Shown: piece by piece, positions 8,655 to 17,606 of the stretch
Numbering within the stretch: the stretch's first letter is position 1
Layout: each line of letters starts with the position of its first letter
DNA from: Luteimonas terricola
GTDB lineage: Bacteria > Pseudomonadota > Gammaproteobacteria > Xanthomonadales > Xanthomonadaceae
NCBI RefSeq assembly: GCF_004352845.1
Contig: NZ_SJRX01000003.1
Coordinates: 62,001 to 126,000, forward strand
Reading direction: 5' to 3'
Length of the DNA: 64,000 nucleotides
Made by a program: the position numbers and the translations under genes
Notes under the pieces: model-generated
The model's database searches: none
Told to the model about the DNA's origin: nothing
What the model saw: only the letters and a program-made list of their open reading frames with translations

Positions 8655-8661
8655 GACCGAC

Positions 8662-11184
8662 ATGCTGGATACCGACACCAAGCGCCGCATCGATACCGCC
8701 CGCGACATCCTCGTGGGCAAGGTGCCTGACCCCAAGAGCCAGGTCGAGCAGATCACGATCGCGCTGATCTACAAGTTCATGGACGACATGGACGCCGAAG
8801 CCGAGGAGTTTGGCGGCCGGCGGAAGTTCTTTGCCGGCGACTACGCGCGCTACGGCTGGGCCAAGCTGATGCGCTCGGGTTTGGGTGGCCACGAGACGCT
8901 GAACCTGTACGCCGAGGCCATCGGCAAGATGCCGGAGAACCCAGGAATCCCGGCGCTGTTCCGCGACATCTTCAAGAATGCCTACCTGCCCTACCGTGAT
9001 CCGGAGACGCTGCGAGCCTTCCTGAAGATCATCGACGAGTTCGAGTACGACCATTCCGAACGGTTGGGCGATGCCTTTGAGTACCTGCTTTCCGTGCTCG
9101 GCAGCCAGGGCGATGCCGGTCAGTTCCGTACCCCGCGCCACATCATCGACTTCGTGGTCGCGATCCTAGGCCCGAAGAAGACCGAGACGGTGCTCGACCC
9201 CGCCTGCGGCACCGCGGGCTTCCTGATCTCATCGTTCAAGCACATCCTCAAGGCCAACGTCGATGCAGACGGCAACAGCACGTTGACCCCGGACGAGAGC
9301 GGGCGCCTCGCAGCCAACTTCAAGGGCTATGACATCTCGCCGGACATGGTGCGGCTGTCGCTGGTGAACCTGTACCTTCACGGCTTCACCGACCCCCACA
9401 TCTTCGAGTACGACACTCTCACCAGCCAGGACCGCTGGAACGAGTACGCCGACGTCATCCTCGCCAATCCGCCCTTCATGTCGCCGAAGGGCGGCATCAA
9501 GCCGCACAACCGCTTCGGCGTGCAGAGCAAACGCAGCGAGGTGCTGTTCGTCGACTACATCGCCGAACACCTCACTCCCAACGGGCGAGCCGGCATCATC
9601 GTGCCCGAGGGCATCATCTTCCAGAGTCAGACGGCCTACCGGCAACTGCGCAGGATGTTGGTCGAGGACTATCTCGTGGCCGTGGTGTCGCTGCCAGCGG
9701 GCGTGTTCAATCCCTACTCCGGCGTCAAGACCTCGATCCTGATCCTCGACAAGGCGCTGGCGAAGCAGTCACACAGCGTTGCATTCTTCAAGATTGAGAA
9801 CGATGGATTCGGATTGGGTTCCCAGCGCCGTCCGATTCAGAAGGACGACCTGCCCCAAGCGCAAGCCGAGATCACCGAATTTCTGCGGCGGCTGCGCGCA
9901 CGGGAGTCGGTGGAGGAGCTTCAACCGACGCTGGGAATGGTGGTGCCGAAAGCAAGGATCGCGGAAAATGAGGACTACAACCTCAGTGGGGAGCGGTATC
10001 GGGCCAGTGCGGCGAGTAACCATACGTTCCCGCTCGTGTCTCTAGGTGACACCAGCCTGTTTCGGGTCGAGAGCGGCGGCACTCCGAAGTCAGACATCGA
10101 GGAGTATTGGGGTGGCGGGATTCCGTGGGCGACGCTTGTGGACCTGCCTTCATCCGATTTCATTACCCAGATCACATCGACGCAGCGAACGATTTCCGAC
10201 AGGGGACTTCGTGAGTCTTCGGCCAAGCTGCTACCGACCAACTCCGTCATCGTCTCGACCCGCGCAACCATCGGTCGCATTGCGATCAACCGTGTGCCGA
10301 TGGCGACGAACCAAGGCTTCAAGAGCGTTGTGATCGAGGACGAACAGCGCGCGGTCGCCGAGTACGTCGCGTTGGCGCTCACCAAGCTGGTGCCAACCAT
10401 GCAGTCATGGGCAACTGGAGGGACTTTCGCTGAGCTCTCGAAGTCCAAGTTCTGCGAGCTTGAGATTCCCCTACCGCCACTGGAAGTGCAGAAGGAAATC
10501 GTGGCGGAGATCGATGGCTACCGGAAGGTCATCGACGGTGCCCGTGCCATCCTCGACAACTACCGCCCCCGCATCCCCATCCAACCGGAATGGCCGACGG
10601 TGGAGATCGGCGAGGTATGCACGCTTCTGAATGGTCGCGCCTTTAAACCCTCAGACTGGGAGAAGGCGGAGAGCGGCGGGTTGCCGATCGTGAGGATTCA
10701 GAACCTCAACAATCCTACCGCTGAGTTCAACTACTTCACGGGCGAAGTGTCCCCTCGACATATCGTCGAGCCTGGAGAACTCCTGTTCTCCTGGTCAGGG
10801 TCGCGCGGAACCTCCTTCGGTGCCCATGTCTGGCCCGGACCAAGGGCGGTTCTCAACCAGCACATATTCAAGGTCGAGTTTCCGCCAGACCGCGCCAACA
10901 GGACCTTCCTGCTTCATGCCCTGAACGGCGCCGTTGCGGAGGTAGAGGAAAACCTCCATGGCGGAGTCGGCCTTGTGCACATAACGAAGGGCAACCTTGA
11001 GCGGATCAAGATTCCACTCCCTGTGCTGCCGGAACAGAACGCCGTCGCCGCCGAGATGGAAGCCGAGCATGCCCTTGTCGCCGCCAACCGCAAGTTGGTC
11101 GCCCGCTTCGAGAAGAAGATTCACGCCACCCTCGCCCACATCTGGGGCGGGGCGCCCATCACACTCGCCAATCAGGAGGCATAG
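8662..11184 (+). CDS. hsdM: Type I restriction-modification HsdM-HsdS fusion
   Basis: The 840-residue chain joins two subunits that are usually separate. Residues 1-430 are an N6-adenine methylase: helical HsdM_N start, SAM-binding DPACGTAG at 179-186 and catalytic NPPF at 269-272. From about 450 two target-recognition domains follow (GGTPKSDIEEYWGGGIPW, then GRAFKPSDWEKAESGGLPIV), each closed by a conserved helix (PLPPLEVQKEIVAEIDGYRKVI; PLPVLPEQNAVAAEME). Two TRDs imply a bipartite recognition sequence. No separate hsdS exists between hsdR and the next gene, which supports a real fusion. There is no sign of a frameshift at the junction. Confidence 0.9.
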   Translation: MLDTDTKRRIDTARDILVGKVPDPKSQVEQITIALIYKFMDDMDAEAEEFGGRRKFFAGDYARYGWAKLMRSGLGGHETLNLYAEAIGKMPENPGIPALFRDIFKNAYLPYRDPETLRAFLKIIDEFEYDHSERLGDAFEYLLSVLGSQGDAGQFRTPRHIIDFVVAILGPKKTETVLDPACGTAGFLISSFKHILKANVDADGNSTLTPDESGRLAANFKGYDISPDMVRLSLVNLYLHGFTDPHIFEYDTLTSQDRWNEYADVILANPPFMSPKGGIKPHNRFGVQSKRSEVLFVDYIAEHLTPNGRAGIIVPEGIIFQSQTAYRQLRRMLVEDYLVAVVSLPAGVFNPYSGVKTSILILDKALAKQSHSVAFFKIENDGFGLGSQRRPIQKDDLPQAQAEITEFLRRLRARESVEELQPTLGMVVPKARIAENEDYNLSGERYRASAASNHTFPLVSLGDTSLFRVESGGTPKSDIEEYWGGGIPWATLVDLPSSDFITQITSTQRTISDRGLRESSAKLLPTNSVIVSTRATIGRIAINRVPMATNQGFKSVVIEDEQRAVAEYVALALTKLVPTMQSWATGGTFAELSKSKFCELEIPLPPLEVQKEIVAEIDGYRKVIDGARAILDNYRPRIPIQPEWPTVEIGEVCTLLNGRAFKPSDWEKAESGGLPIVRIQNLNNPTAEFNYFTGEVSPRHIVEPGELLFSWSGSRGTSFGAHVWPGPRAVLNQHIFKVEFPPDRANRTFLLHALNGAVAEVEENLHGGVGLVHITKGNLERIKIPLPVLPEQNAVAAEMEAEHALVAANRKLVARFEKKIHATLAHIWGGAPITLANQEA

Positions 11185-11186
11185 TC

Positions 11187-12233
11187 ATGGCAGTCTGGTT
11201 GGTTCGCGCTGGGGGGCATGGGGAGTTCCAGGACAAGTTCATCAGCGAAGGACGCGTTTACGTGACCTGGGATGGCCTGGACGTCGATCTCTCCAGGCTG
11301 CGTGGCCGCGATGCATTGATCGCTGCGATGGAAGAGCGCTACCCCGGCAGCAAGCCCAAGAGTCTGCTCAACCAAGCCAGTCAGATCTGGCCCTTCGCGC
11401 ACGAGATGAAGAAGGGCGACTGGATCGTGCTGCCGCTGAAGCACCAGCGCGCCATACAGATTGGTGAACTGACCGGAGACTACGCCTTCGAGCCTGACGG
11501 CCCTGATCCGTTCTTCCACTGGCGCCCGGTGAAGTGGATCGGCGAAGCCATTCCGCGCAGCCACTTCGGCAAGGACCTGCTCAACACGTTCGGCGCCTTT
11601 ATGACCATCTGCCGCGTTCAGAAGAACGATGCCGAAGCGCGGTTGAAGGCAATGCGCAAAAACAGCTGGAAGCCGGAATCCGGCACCCAGGCCGTGGCTG
11701 CCCTCACCCCATTACCCGACAGTGTTGAGCCGGACGCAGGAGCCGAAGTCGACCTGGAAGAGCGCGCACGCGACGGCATCGTTCGCTTGATCCTCAGCCG
11801 CTTCAAGGGCGAAGGACTGGAGCGCCTGGTGGAGGGCATCTTGCGCGCGCAGGGTTACACCACGTGGCGAAGCGGCGGCAGCAGCGATGGCGGCGCAGAC
11901 ATCCTCGCCGGTGCCGGGCCACTCGGCTTCGGCTCGCCACGGTTGGTGGTGGAGGTCAAGTCTGGCGACAGTCCCATCGACCGACCCACGGTCGACAAGC
12001 TGCTCGGTTCGGTGACCAAGTTCGGTGCCAACGAAGGGCTGTTCGTCTCCTGGAGCGGCTTCAAGAACAACGTACAGAAGGAGTTGGCGAGCAGCTTCTT
12101 CCGCGTCCGGATGTGGTCCCAGACCGAATTACTCGATGCCCTCTACGAAGTCTACGATCGCCTCGATCCGGACCTTCGTGCGGAACTCCCGCTGAAGCGG
12201 ATCTGGGCCGTAGCGCTACCGGACGAGGAATGA
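11187..12233 (+). CDS. Mrr-family restriction endonuclease-like protein
   Basis: Residues 1-165 form an N-terminal module common in Mrr-like proteins (WLVRAGGHGEFQDKF, then KKGDWIVLPLK). The C-terminal nuclease core begins near 207 (FKGEGLERLVEGILRAQGY) and has Asp238 (DGGADIL) and Glu256-x-Lys258 (VVEVKSG), the PD-(D/E)xK residues of Mrr enzymes. Mrr-type nucleases cut modified DNA. Here the gene sits two bases after hsdMS and before the HEPN-like gene, so it belongs to the restriction operon and probably adds a second, modification-dependent barrier; that combined role is inference. Confidence 0.85.
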   Translation: MAVWLVRAGGHGEFQDKFISEGRVYVTWDGLDVDLSRLRGRDALIAAMEERYPGSKPKSLLNQASQIWPFAHEMKKGDWIVLPLKHQRAIQIGELTGDYAFEPDGPDPFFHWRPVKWIGEAIPRSHFGKDLLNTFGAFMTICRVQKNDAEARLKAMRKNSWKPESGTQAVAALTPLPDSVEPDAGAEVDLEERARDGIVRLILSRFKGEGLERLVEGILRAQGYTTWRSGGSSDGGADILAGAGPLGFGSPRLVVEVKSGDSPIDRPTVDKLLGSVTKFGANEGLFVSWSGFKNNVQKELASSFFRVRMWSQTELLDALYEVYDRLDPDLRAELPLKRIWAVALPDEE

Positions 12234-12234
12234 C

Positions 12235-12960
12235 ATGGAAGAGGCCGCCGAACTCGCGGACTACCTCCCGCTCTCCTTCAGGAGCCCGCAGGAGCAGGAG
12301 TACGTCGCCTTCCTCTGGGACGCCTTCCAGACGAACTATACGCACGGCAAATACCAGTTCGCCTTCCTCGCCTACCACATGCTGGCGATGAGCTTCGTGT
12401 ACTTCAACATCTGGCAGATCAAGAACGCCGAGCCCGTCGACTTCGCGAAGGGCCTGATCGGCTTTGGCAAGGATGTCGAGAAGAACATGATGGAGGCCAC
12501 ATCGCCCTTCACCTTCAGCAAGGTCAATGAGCGCACCATCCTACGCTTTCTCAAGCTGATCGCCTGCGACAACGGCAAGATCGGAACTTACAGCAAGCTG
12601 GTGGACGATCGCAACGAAACGGCACATCCGAACGGCAACATCTTTTTCAGTACGCAGGCTTCTCTCGATGCCAAGATCAGGGAGATCTTGCGAGTAGTGA
12701 GCGAGATACAAGACCACTCAACGCCGATCATCGAGCGATGCTACAAGGATTTCTTGGCTAGCAACGCGGATCCAGAGGAGCGCGAGTATCCAGAGCCAGC
12801 AGATCAGATACGAGAGGTCTTGGTTCACGCCAACTACATGGCGCAGAAAGACATGGAGATCTGCATGCGAACTGACATCAGTATGCTCATCGAAGGCTCT
12901 CATGCGGAACAGATTTCCGCCATGCACGAGGATGTGATTGCAATCTACGGACATGACTGA
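12235..12960 (+). CDS. HEPN-like protein of the restriction operon, uncharacterised
   Basis: The 241-residue, mainly helical and soluble protein starts one base after the Mrr stop, so translation is coupled. I do not recognise a named family. It contains DDRNETAHP, with Arg126-x4-His131, which fits the R-x4-6-H active-site motif of HEPN RNases found in abortive-infection and toxin systems. A hydrophobic helix around residues 43-62 could be a HEPN core helix rather than a membrane span. Position suggests a defence role, perhaps as RNase effector or partner of the R-M complex. The motif is short and could be coincidental. Confidence 0.6.
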   Translation: MEEAAELADYLPLSFRSPQEQEYVAFLWDAFQTNYTHGKYQFAFLAYHMLAMSFVYFNIWQIKNAEPVDFAKGLIGFGKDVEKNMMEATSPFTFSKVNERTILRFLKLIACDNGKIGTYSKLVDDRNETAHPNGNIFFSTQASLDAKIREILRVVSEIQDHSTPIIERCYKDFLASNADPEEREYPEPADQIREVLVHANYMAQKDMEICMRTDISMLIEGSHAEQISAMHEDVIAIYGHD

Positions 12961-13027
12961 AGGCCGAGTTCTAGCTACCCGAACGGCAGGACGTCGACAA
13001 TCCAAGTTACGCAGGGATGGAAGCCAA

Positions 13028-13055
13028 CCCTACCCCTGATATATCCATCTAATCC
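13028..13055 (+). repeat. Intergenic 26-bp motif, copy 1 (upstream of Argonaute operon)
   Basis: CCTACCCCTGATAT, five bases, then TCTAATC. This is the most divergent of four copies (others at 16737, 21754 and 50522). It lies about 150 bp before the GTG of the Argonaute-partner gene, in a 240-bp gap that otherwise shows nothing. Confidence 0.5.
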
Positions 13056-13200
13056 TTACCCCAAAGTCCGCTTCCAGCCAGAAGTGGGCATTCTCAATGC
13101 CGACTTGGCCGCCCCTAACCTGTTCGCTGACGCTCGCTTGAACTTGATAGGACTGGCCTATAGCCTGTGAAGACATGCGACGAGAAGGGATACTCCGCCT

Positions 13201-15048
13201 GTGTCTGCTGATGCCATCACCTATTGTCTAGAGCAGCTCTCGGACTACAGGCAGTTCGAGCGGCTGTGCTCCGCACTGCTCGCCAGCGCAGGCTATTCAA
13301 CAATCGATCCCTTGGGCGGTACCGGAGACGAAGGACGCGACGCAATCATCCGTACCGACTCCGCGGGACGCACAATTTGTTTTGCATACACCGTGCGCAC
13401 CGACTGGCGTATCAAGCTGCGCAGTGACTGCAAACGCGTCAGAGAAGTAGAACATAAGCCTGATGTCTTCGTGTTTGCCTGCACTGAAGCCATCGCCGCT
13501 AGAGACAAGGACGCGGCAGTGAAGATGGTTAAGGACGATTTCGGCTGGAGACTCGACCTGTTCGATCTTGAGCGACTTCGCGTCCAGCTTTCCGGGCCAC
13601 AGCGTCATCTACTCGCGCAGCACCCGTCCATCTTCGTGCCGCCGTTCTTCCCGCAGCGAGGCGGCGAATCGATCGCTGACAGCCACGATACGATCCTCAT
13701 CGATCACGTCACTTCCGACCATGCGATCGCCGCATGGCTTTCCAGGCGACTATCCCTGTCAGGCTTTCGCACCTGGTGTAGAGGCACGGCACCATTGGCC
13801 GGCGAAGACGCAGACGAGACGGTGAGGACGTTGATTGCACACCGGGCCAATCGTTACCTGCCGATCCTCTCAAGCGCGAGCCTGGCCGACCCCCTGTTTC
13901 TTGAACGCTGCGCGATCGCGACCGCGCGCAACCGAGACCTCGTGATTCCCTGCAAGGGGATCATTTCGGAGGATTGGACCTTGCCCTCGCGCCTGACCAA
14001 GCTGGTCGCGGCCGACTTCTCCTCGTCATGGCGTGAGGGTCTGAACGCGGTGCTCGACGCCTTGTCCTCGTCCGGCATCCGACCTTCGCTCGCTGCTGAG
14101 CGCGGCGCGCAGATCGCGTTGCGCGACTTCCTGCCATCGCAGGTGACCATCGCCAAACCCGAACCGGTCTTCGCCAATGTCTTCGCCATGACCGTGCCCA
14201 CCAGCATGCTCGACATCAGGGTGCCGTATGCGCTGACCATGGCCGAGCGCTACGAGTTGTCAAGGAAGTGGGCGTTCTACGTCGCCAACGAACGCACGCT
14301 GATCGCCTTCGACCTCCCTCCTTCCGGCTCATGTCTCGGCGACGTGAGCGGCCGCTATTCGGAGTTCTCCTGGCGTGATGCCGAGCACACACACGGACAT
14401 CTCACAATCAACGTCGCCAAATTCCTGTTGCGTCGCAGCCTGGATGTCGCCTGTGAAGCCAAAGGGCTGGTGTTCTGTCACGACCGCAAGGGATATCACT
14501 TCACCCGCGATGGCGAGCAAGAGTTGGCGCAGGCCATCACCCATGTTGACGGGCAGAAGACTACCGTCCAACTCACCGGAAAACGCACTAAAGGCTACGG
14601 TGAGCGCGCCTCGGAGTTCCGCTATCAGCTCGGCCCCCGATTCCGTTGCGACCAGGATAAGCAGGGACAATGGACCGCTGTCATCAGGCTTTACGTCAGG
14701 GTCACCACACTCGAAGGCGCGATGTTCGAGGGCAAGGAGATCAACCGACGCAGAAAAGTGGTGACCAAATCCTGGTGGAACAAGCAATGGCTTGCCCGTC
14801 TACTCGGCGTCGTGCAAGGACTTGAGACCCATCCGGGCAAGGTGACGGTCGGCAATGGCCACAGAGCCGTGACAATGACCACGGCGCCCATGCGATGGGA
14901 GTGTCCGGTCGGTCTGGATGTGTCTGCATTAACCGATGCATCGGAGATCGGGCAGGAGATGGCGCTGTATCGCGCGCACCAGGATGACGGAGACGATACA
15001 GGCGATGCCGGCATGCCTACCCCCACCGCCATATTGACGACACCATGA
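13201..15048 (+). CDS. Mrr-TIR-APAZ partner of a short prokaryotic Argonaute
   Basis: The 615-residue protein starts at GTG 13201 (SADAITYCLEQL). Residues 10-130 resemble an Mrr/RecB-type nuclease fold (RQFERLCSALLASAGYSTID, GDEGRDA), but the expected E-x-K strand reads FAYTVRT, so that site may be degenerate. Residues 162-290 read as a TIR domain (DTILIDHVTSD, AAWLSRRLSLSGFRTWC, PILSSASLADPLFLERC; Glu235 is the candidate catalytic residue). From about 310 comes APAZ, ending with KVVTKSWWNKQWLARLL. TIR-APAZ proteins bind short pAgo and, when it recognises invader nucleic acid, degrade NAD(P). The stop overlaps the pAgo start (ATGA), so the two are translated together. Confidence 0.85.
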   Translation: MSADAITYCLEQLSDYRQFERLCSALLASAGYSTIDPLGGTGDEGRDAIIRTDSAGRTICFAYTVRTDWRIKLRSDCKRVREVEHKPDVFVFACTEAIAARDKDAAVKMVKDDFGWRLDLFDLERLRVQLSGPQRHLLAQHPSIFVPPFFPQRGGESIADSHDTILIDHVTSDHAIAAWLSRRLSLSGFRTWCRGTAPLAGEDADETVRTLIAHRANRYLPILSSASLADPLFLERCAIATARNRDLVIPCKGIISEDWTLPSRLTKLVAADFSSSWREGLNAVLDALSSSGIRPSLAAERGAQIALRDFLPSQVTIAKPEPVFANVFAMTVPTSMLDIRVPYALTMAERYELSRKWAFYVANERTLIAFDLPPSGSCLGDVSGRYSEFSWRDAEHTHGHLTINVAKFLLRRSLDVACEAKGLVFCHDRKGYHFTRDGEQELAQAITHVDGQKTTVQLTGKRTKGYGERASEFRYQLGPRFRCDQDKQGQWTAVIRLYVRVTTLEGAMFEGKEINRRRKVVTKSWWNKQWLARLLGVVQGLETHPGKVTVGNGHRAVTMTTAPMRWECPVGLDVSALTDASEIGQEMALYRAHQDDGDDTGDAGMPTPTAILTTP

Positions 15049-16622
15049 CCGACACCTTTCATTATCTCGGCGAGCCGGCGCTCCTATTCGGAAATGGCCA
15101 GACCGCTGAAGATCCTCATGATGGACTGGCCTTGTTCGGGCCGGCCGAACCTTGCTCGCAACTGCCCCAACACGTTGTCGTGGGCACACCAGAGGGGCTG
15201 GCGCTGTGGAAGAGCTGGTGCGACGACCTCAACAGCCCAGCCGCTTGCATCGACGAGAACCGGCATCGTGCCTGGCCGCCCTACCCTAGTTTCGATGTCG
15301 CCTTCGGAACGCGCTGGCCATCGCCGATCCGCAACTATGAGGTAGATGCTCAGACGCTGTCTGAAGCCTCGCGCAAGAGCGACAAGCACGAGCGTGCCTA
15401 TGCAGTCACCGGACTGTTCATGCAGGCGATCGAGCGCACCGCCAAACTCGATGCCAAACCCGCGCTGGCGATCTGCATCGTTCCCGACGAGGTGTATGAG
15501 AATTGTCATCCCCATTCGAGCGTGGCGTTGGACGAACGCAGTGACACTCAACGCACGCGGAAGGAAAAGAGGTTTCTTGACCAAGCGCTATGCGACCGCA
15601 AGCGCGGCCAGACCAGGATGTTCGATGATGCTGACGACAATGTAGCAGCCGCGATCAGCAACATTGACGCCTATGAGCAGGCGCTTGGGCTGTCACCGGA
15701 CTTCCGGCGCCAGCTCAAGGCTCGAATGATGGCGCACGATCTGCCGGTACAAATCATTCGGGAGGCGACGCTTCGCGTAAGCGCGCAGGTGCGTAATGGC
15801 GAGAAAGGCACCAATCCGCTCTCCGACCGCCTTTGGAATTTCAGCACCGCGCTGTACTACAAGTGTGGCGCCAAGCCTTGGAAAACGCCTTGGGCACGCG
15901 AGGGCGTGTGTTACGTCGGGCTCGCATACAAGATCACCCAAGACGGACGCCAGGCCTGTTGCGCCGCCCAGTTGTTCCTCGACAGCGGCGATGGCGTAGT
16001 GTTCGTCGGCGAATTCGGTCCTTGGTACTCCAAGGAGCGCGGCGAATTCCACTTGCCGCCTGAGAAGGCCGAAGCGCTGCTGCGCGGCACGATCGCCACT
16101 TACACCCAGGAACACGGACTACCGCTCAAGGAAATCTTCCTGCATGCTCATTCAGGGATCGATGCCGACGAGTATCAAGGATTCCTCAATGCCTGTCCGC
16201 CGGGGGTTAAGCTCACCGCGATCCGCGTGAGGCAGGATTCGCAGGGACTGCGCTTGTATCGTTATGACGCGCATCCCGATGCCACCAAGCGCGGCCAGCA
16301 ACCAGTCCAGCGCGGCGTCTTCTGGCAACGCTCTGCGAACCATGGCTTGCTATTCACCAACGGCTTTAAGGCCAGGATTGCGACCTACGATGGGTTCGAG
16401 GTTCCGGTGCCCCTGGAGATCACGCTGCAGCATGGCGAGGGCGACATTCTGGAGATCGCCAAGGATATCCTTGGCCTGACCAAGCTCAACTACAACGCCT
16501 GCCAGTTGGGTGAGGGTCGGCCGATCACCATCAAGTATTCCGATCGGGTGGGCGAGATCCTATTGGCAAACCGCGGGGTCAGTCCCGACAAGTGGAAGCC
16601 GAATTTTAAGTACTACATCTAA
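15045..16622 (+). CDS. Short prokaryotic Argonaute (MID-PIWI)
   Basis: The 525-residue protein matches short pAgo in length and in lacking N and PAZ domains. The MID region lies around 140-250 (IVPDEVYENC; ARMMAHDLPVQIIREATL) and PIWI from 285 to the end (CYVGLAYK, FVGEFGPWYSKERGEFHLP, GRPITIKYSDRVGEILLANRGV). The first catalytic Asp of active PIWI is replaced (VGLA at 291-294), as in other short pAgos, so it should recognise a guide-target duplex without cutting. It ends in a hydrophobic FKYYI typical of the family. Effector function must come from the TIR partner encoded immediately upstream with a 4-base overlap. Confidence 0.9.
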   Translation: MTDTFHYLGEPALLFGNGQTAEDPHDGLALFGPAEPCSQLPQHVVVGTPEGLALWKSWCDDLNSPAACIDENRHRAWPPYPSFDVAFGTRWPSPIRNYEVDAQTLSEASRKSDKHERAYAVTGLFMQAIERTAKLDAKPALAICIVPDEVYENCHPHSSVALDERSDTQRTRKEKRFLDQALCDRKRGQTRMFDDADDNVAAAISNIDAYEQALGLSPDFRRQLKARMMAHDLPVQIIREATLRVSAQVRNGEKGTNPLSDRLWNFSTALYYKCGAKPWKTPWAREGVCYVGLAYKITQDGRQACCAAQLFLDSGDGVVFVGEFGPWYSKERGEFHLPPEKAEALLRGTIATYTQEHGLPLKEIFLHAHSGIDADEYQGFLNACPPGVKLTAIRVRQDSQGLRLYRYDAHPDATKRGQQPVQRGVFWQRSANHGLLFTNGFKARIATYDGFEVPVPLEITLQHGEGDILEIAKDILGLTKLNYNACQLGEGRPITIKYSDRVGEILLANRGVSPDKWKPNFKYYI

Positions 16623-16736
16623 CACGCAGTTCGGGCAGAGCTTTAATCAAAGCCCTGCCGCGGAGGATCTCATGGACAACTTCGCAGGATGCCTGAACGT
16701 TCAAGTGGGTCCGCCTTGGGTCGGAAGCTACCCTCT

Positions 16737-16764
16737 CCTACCCCCGATAAACATCCCTAATCGG
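16737..16764 (+). repeat. Intergenic 26-bp motif, copy 2 (after Argonaute)
   Basis: CCTACCCCCGATAA, five bases, then CCTAATC, a perfect form of the motif. It sits in the 333-bp gap between the Argonaute stop (16622) and the DUF924 gene (16956), which shows nothing else apart from a possible leader for DUF924. It may mark the right edge of the defence island. Confidence 0.55.
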
Positions 16765-16955
16765 TCCCCTTTGCCCAACCGCGGTTGCGGGCACGACGCG
16801 TCGGATCGCAGGCATACTCGGCGCGAGTCTGCTGTATGCGACGAAGTCTCTCCAGTACATGCGCTAACCTTGGCCACATGATGCGGTCAATCGTCCCAAC
16901 CGCCCAGCAGTAGCATTCGATTGCTCCCGCCCTCCAAGCGCGGCGCAGCGCGGAG

Positions 16956-17513
16956 ATGAGCACCTTGACGGCGCAACCCTGCATCACCGAGCTGGCCGAT
17001 TTTTGGCGGAACGTCGTCGCCGAGGGACTGTGGATGGTGAAGGATCCCGATTTCGACCGCCTCTTCCGCGAGCGCTTCCTGACCGCGCACATGGAGGCTG
17101 CCGCGCGCCGCTGCGATGACTGGATCCGGACCCCGCACGGCGCGCTGGCGCTGCTGGTACTGCTTGACCAGTTCCCGCGCAACGCTTTCCGCGGCACCGC
17201 GCATATGTTTGCCACCGACGGCCTGGCGCTGATGTTCGGTCGCGAGGCGGAAAAGCTGGGGCACATGCAGCGCGTTGAGGACGGGTTCCGGGTGTTCTTC
17301 GTGTATCCCTTCACCCATTCCGAGGATCCCGTCGACCAGACGCTGTCGCTGACGCTGGCAGCCCGGCTCGGTGGCAGGCGCGCCGACGGGATGCGGGGGC
17401 ACCATGACATCATCCGCCGCTTCGGCCGCTTTCCACACCGCAATTGGCTCCTTGGGCGTGAATCCACGGCCGAAGAGCGGGCCTTTCTGGCCGATGGCGG
17501 CTTCGCCGGCTGA
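16956..17513 (+). CDS. DUF924 family protein
   Basis: The 185-residue soluble protein shows DUF924 hallmarks: DFWRNVV near the start, LVLLDQFPRNAFRGTAHMFATD in the middle, then FVYPFTHSEDPVDQ and HHDIIRRFGRFPHRNWLLGR near the end. The many conserved aromatic and histidine residues suggest a helical repeat fold, but no activity is known for the family. It is probably backbone: it resumes the GC-rich style after the defence island and stands alone, with a 93-bp gap before the next gene. Confidence 0.88.
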   Translation: MSTLTAQPCITELADFWRNVVAEGLWMVKDPDFDRLFRERFLTAHMEAAARRCDDWIRTPHGALALLVLLDQFPRNAFRGTAHMFATDGLALMFGREAEKLGHMQRVEDGFRVFFVYPFTHSEDPVDQTLSLTLAARLGGRRADGMRGHHDIIRRFGRFPHRNWLLGRESTAEERAFLADGGFAG

Positions 17514-17606
17514 ACTTCCAGCGCCGCAGCGGGCTTTGCATACCCGCCGCCCCCGCGCCAGACTGGGCTCTGAAGATCTTTCGATTTTCCTTACACGGAG
17601 CCTTGT

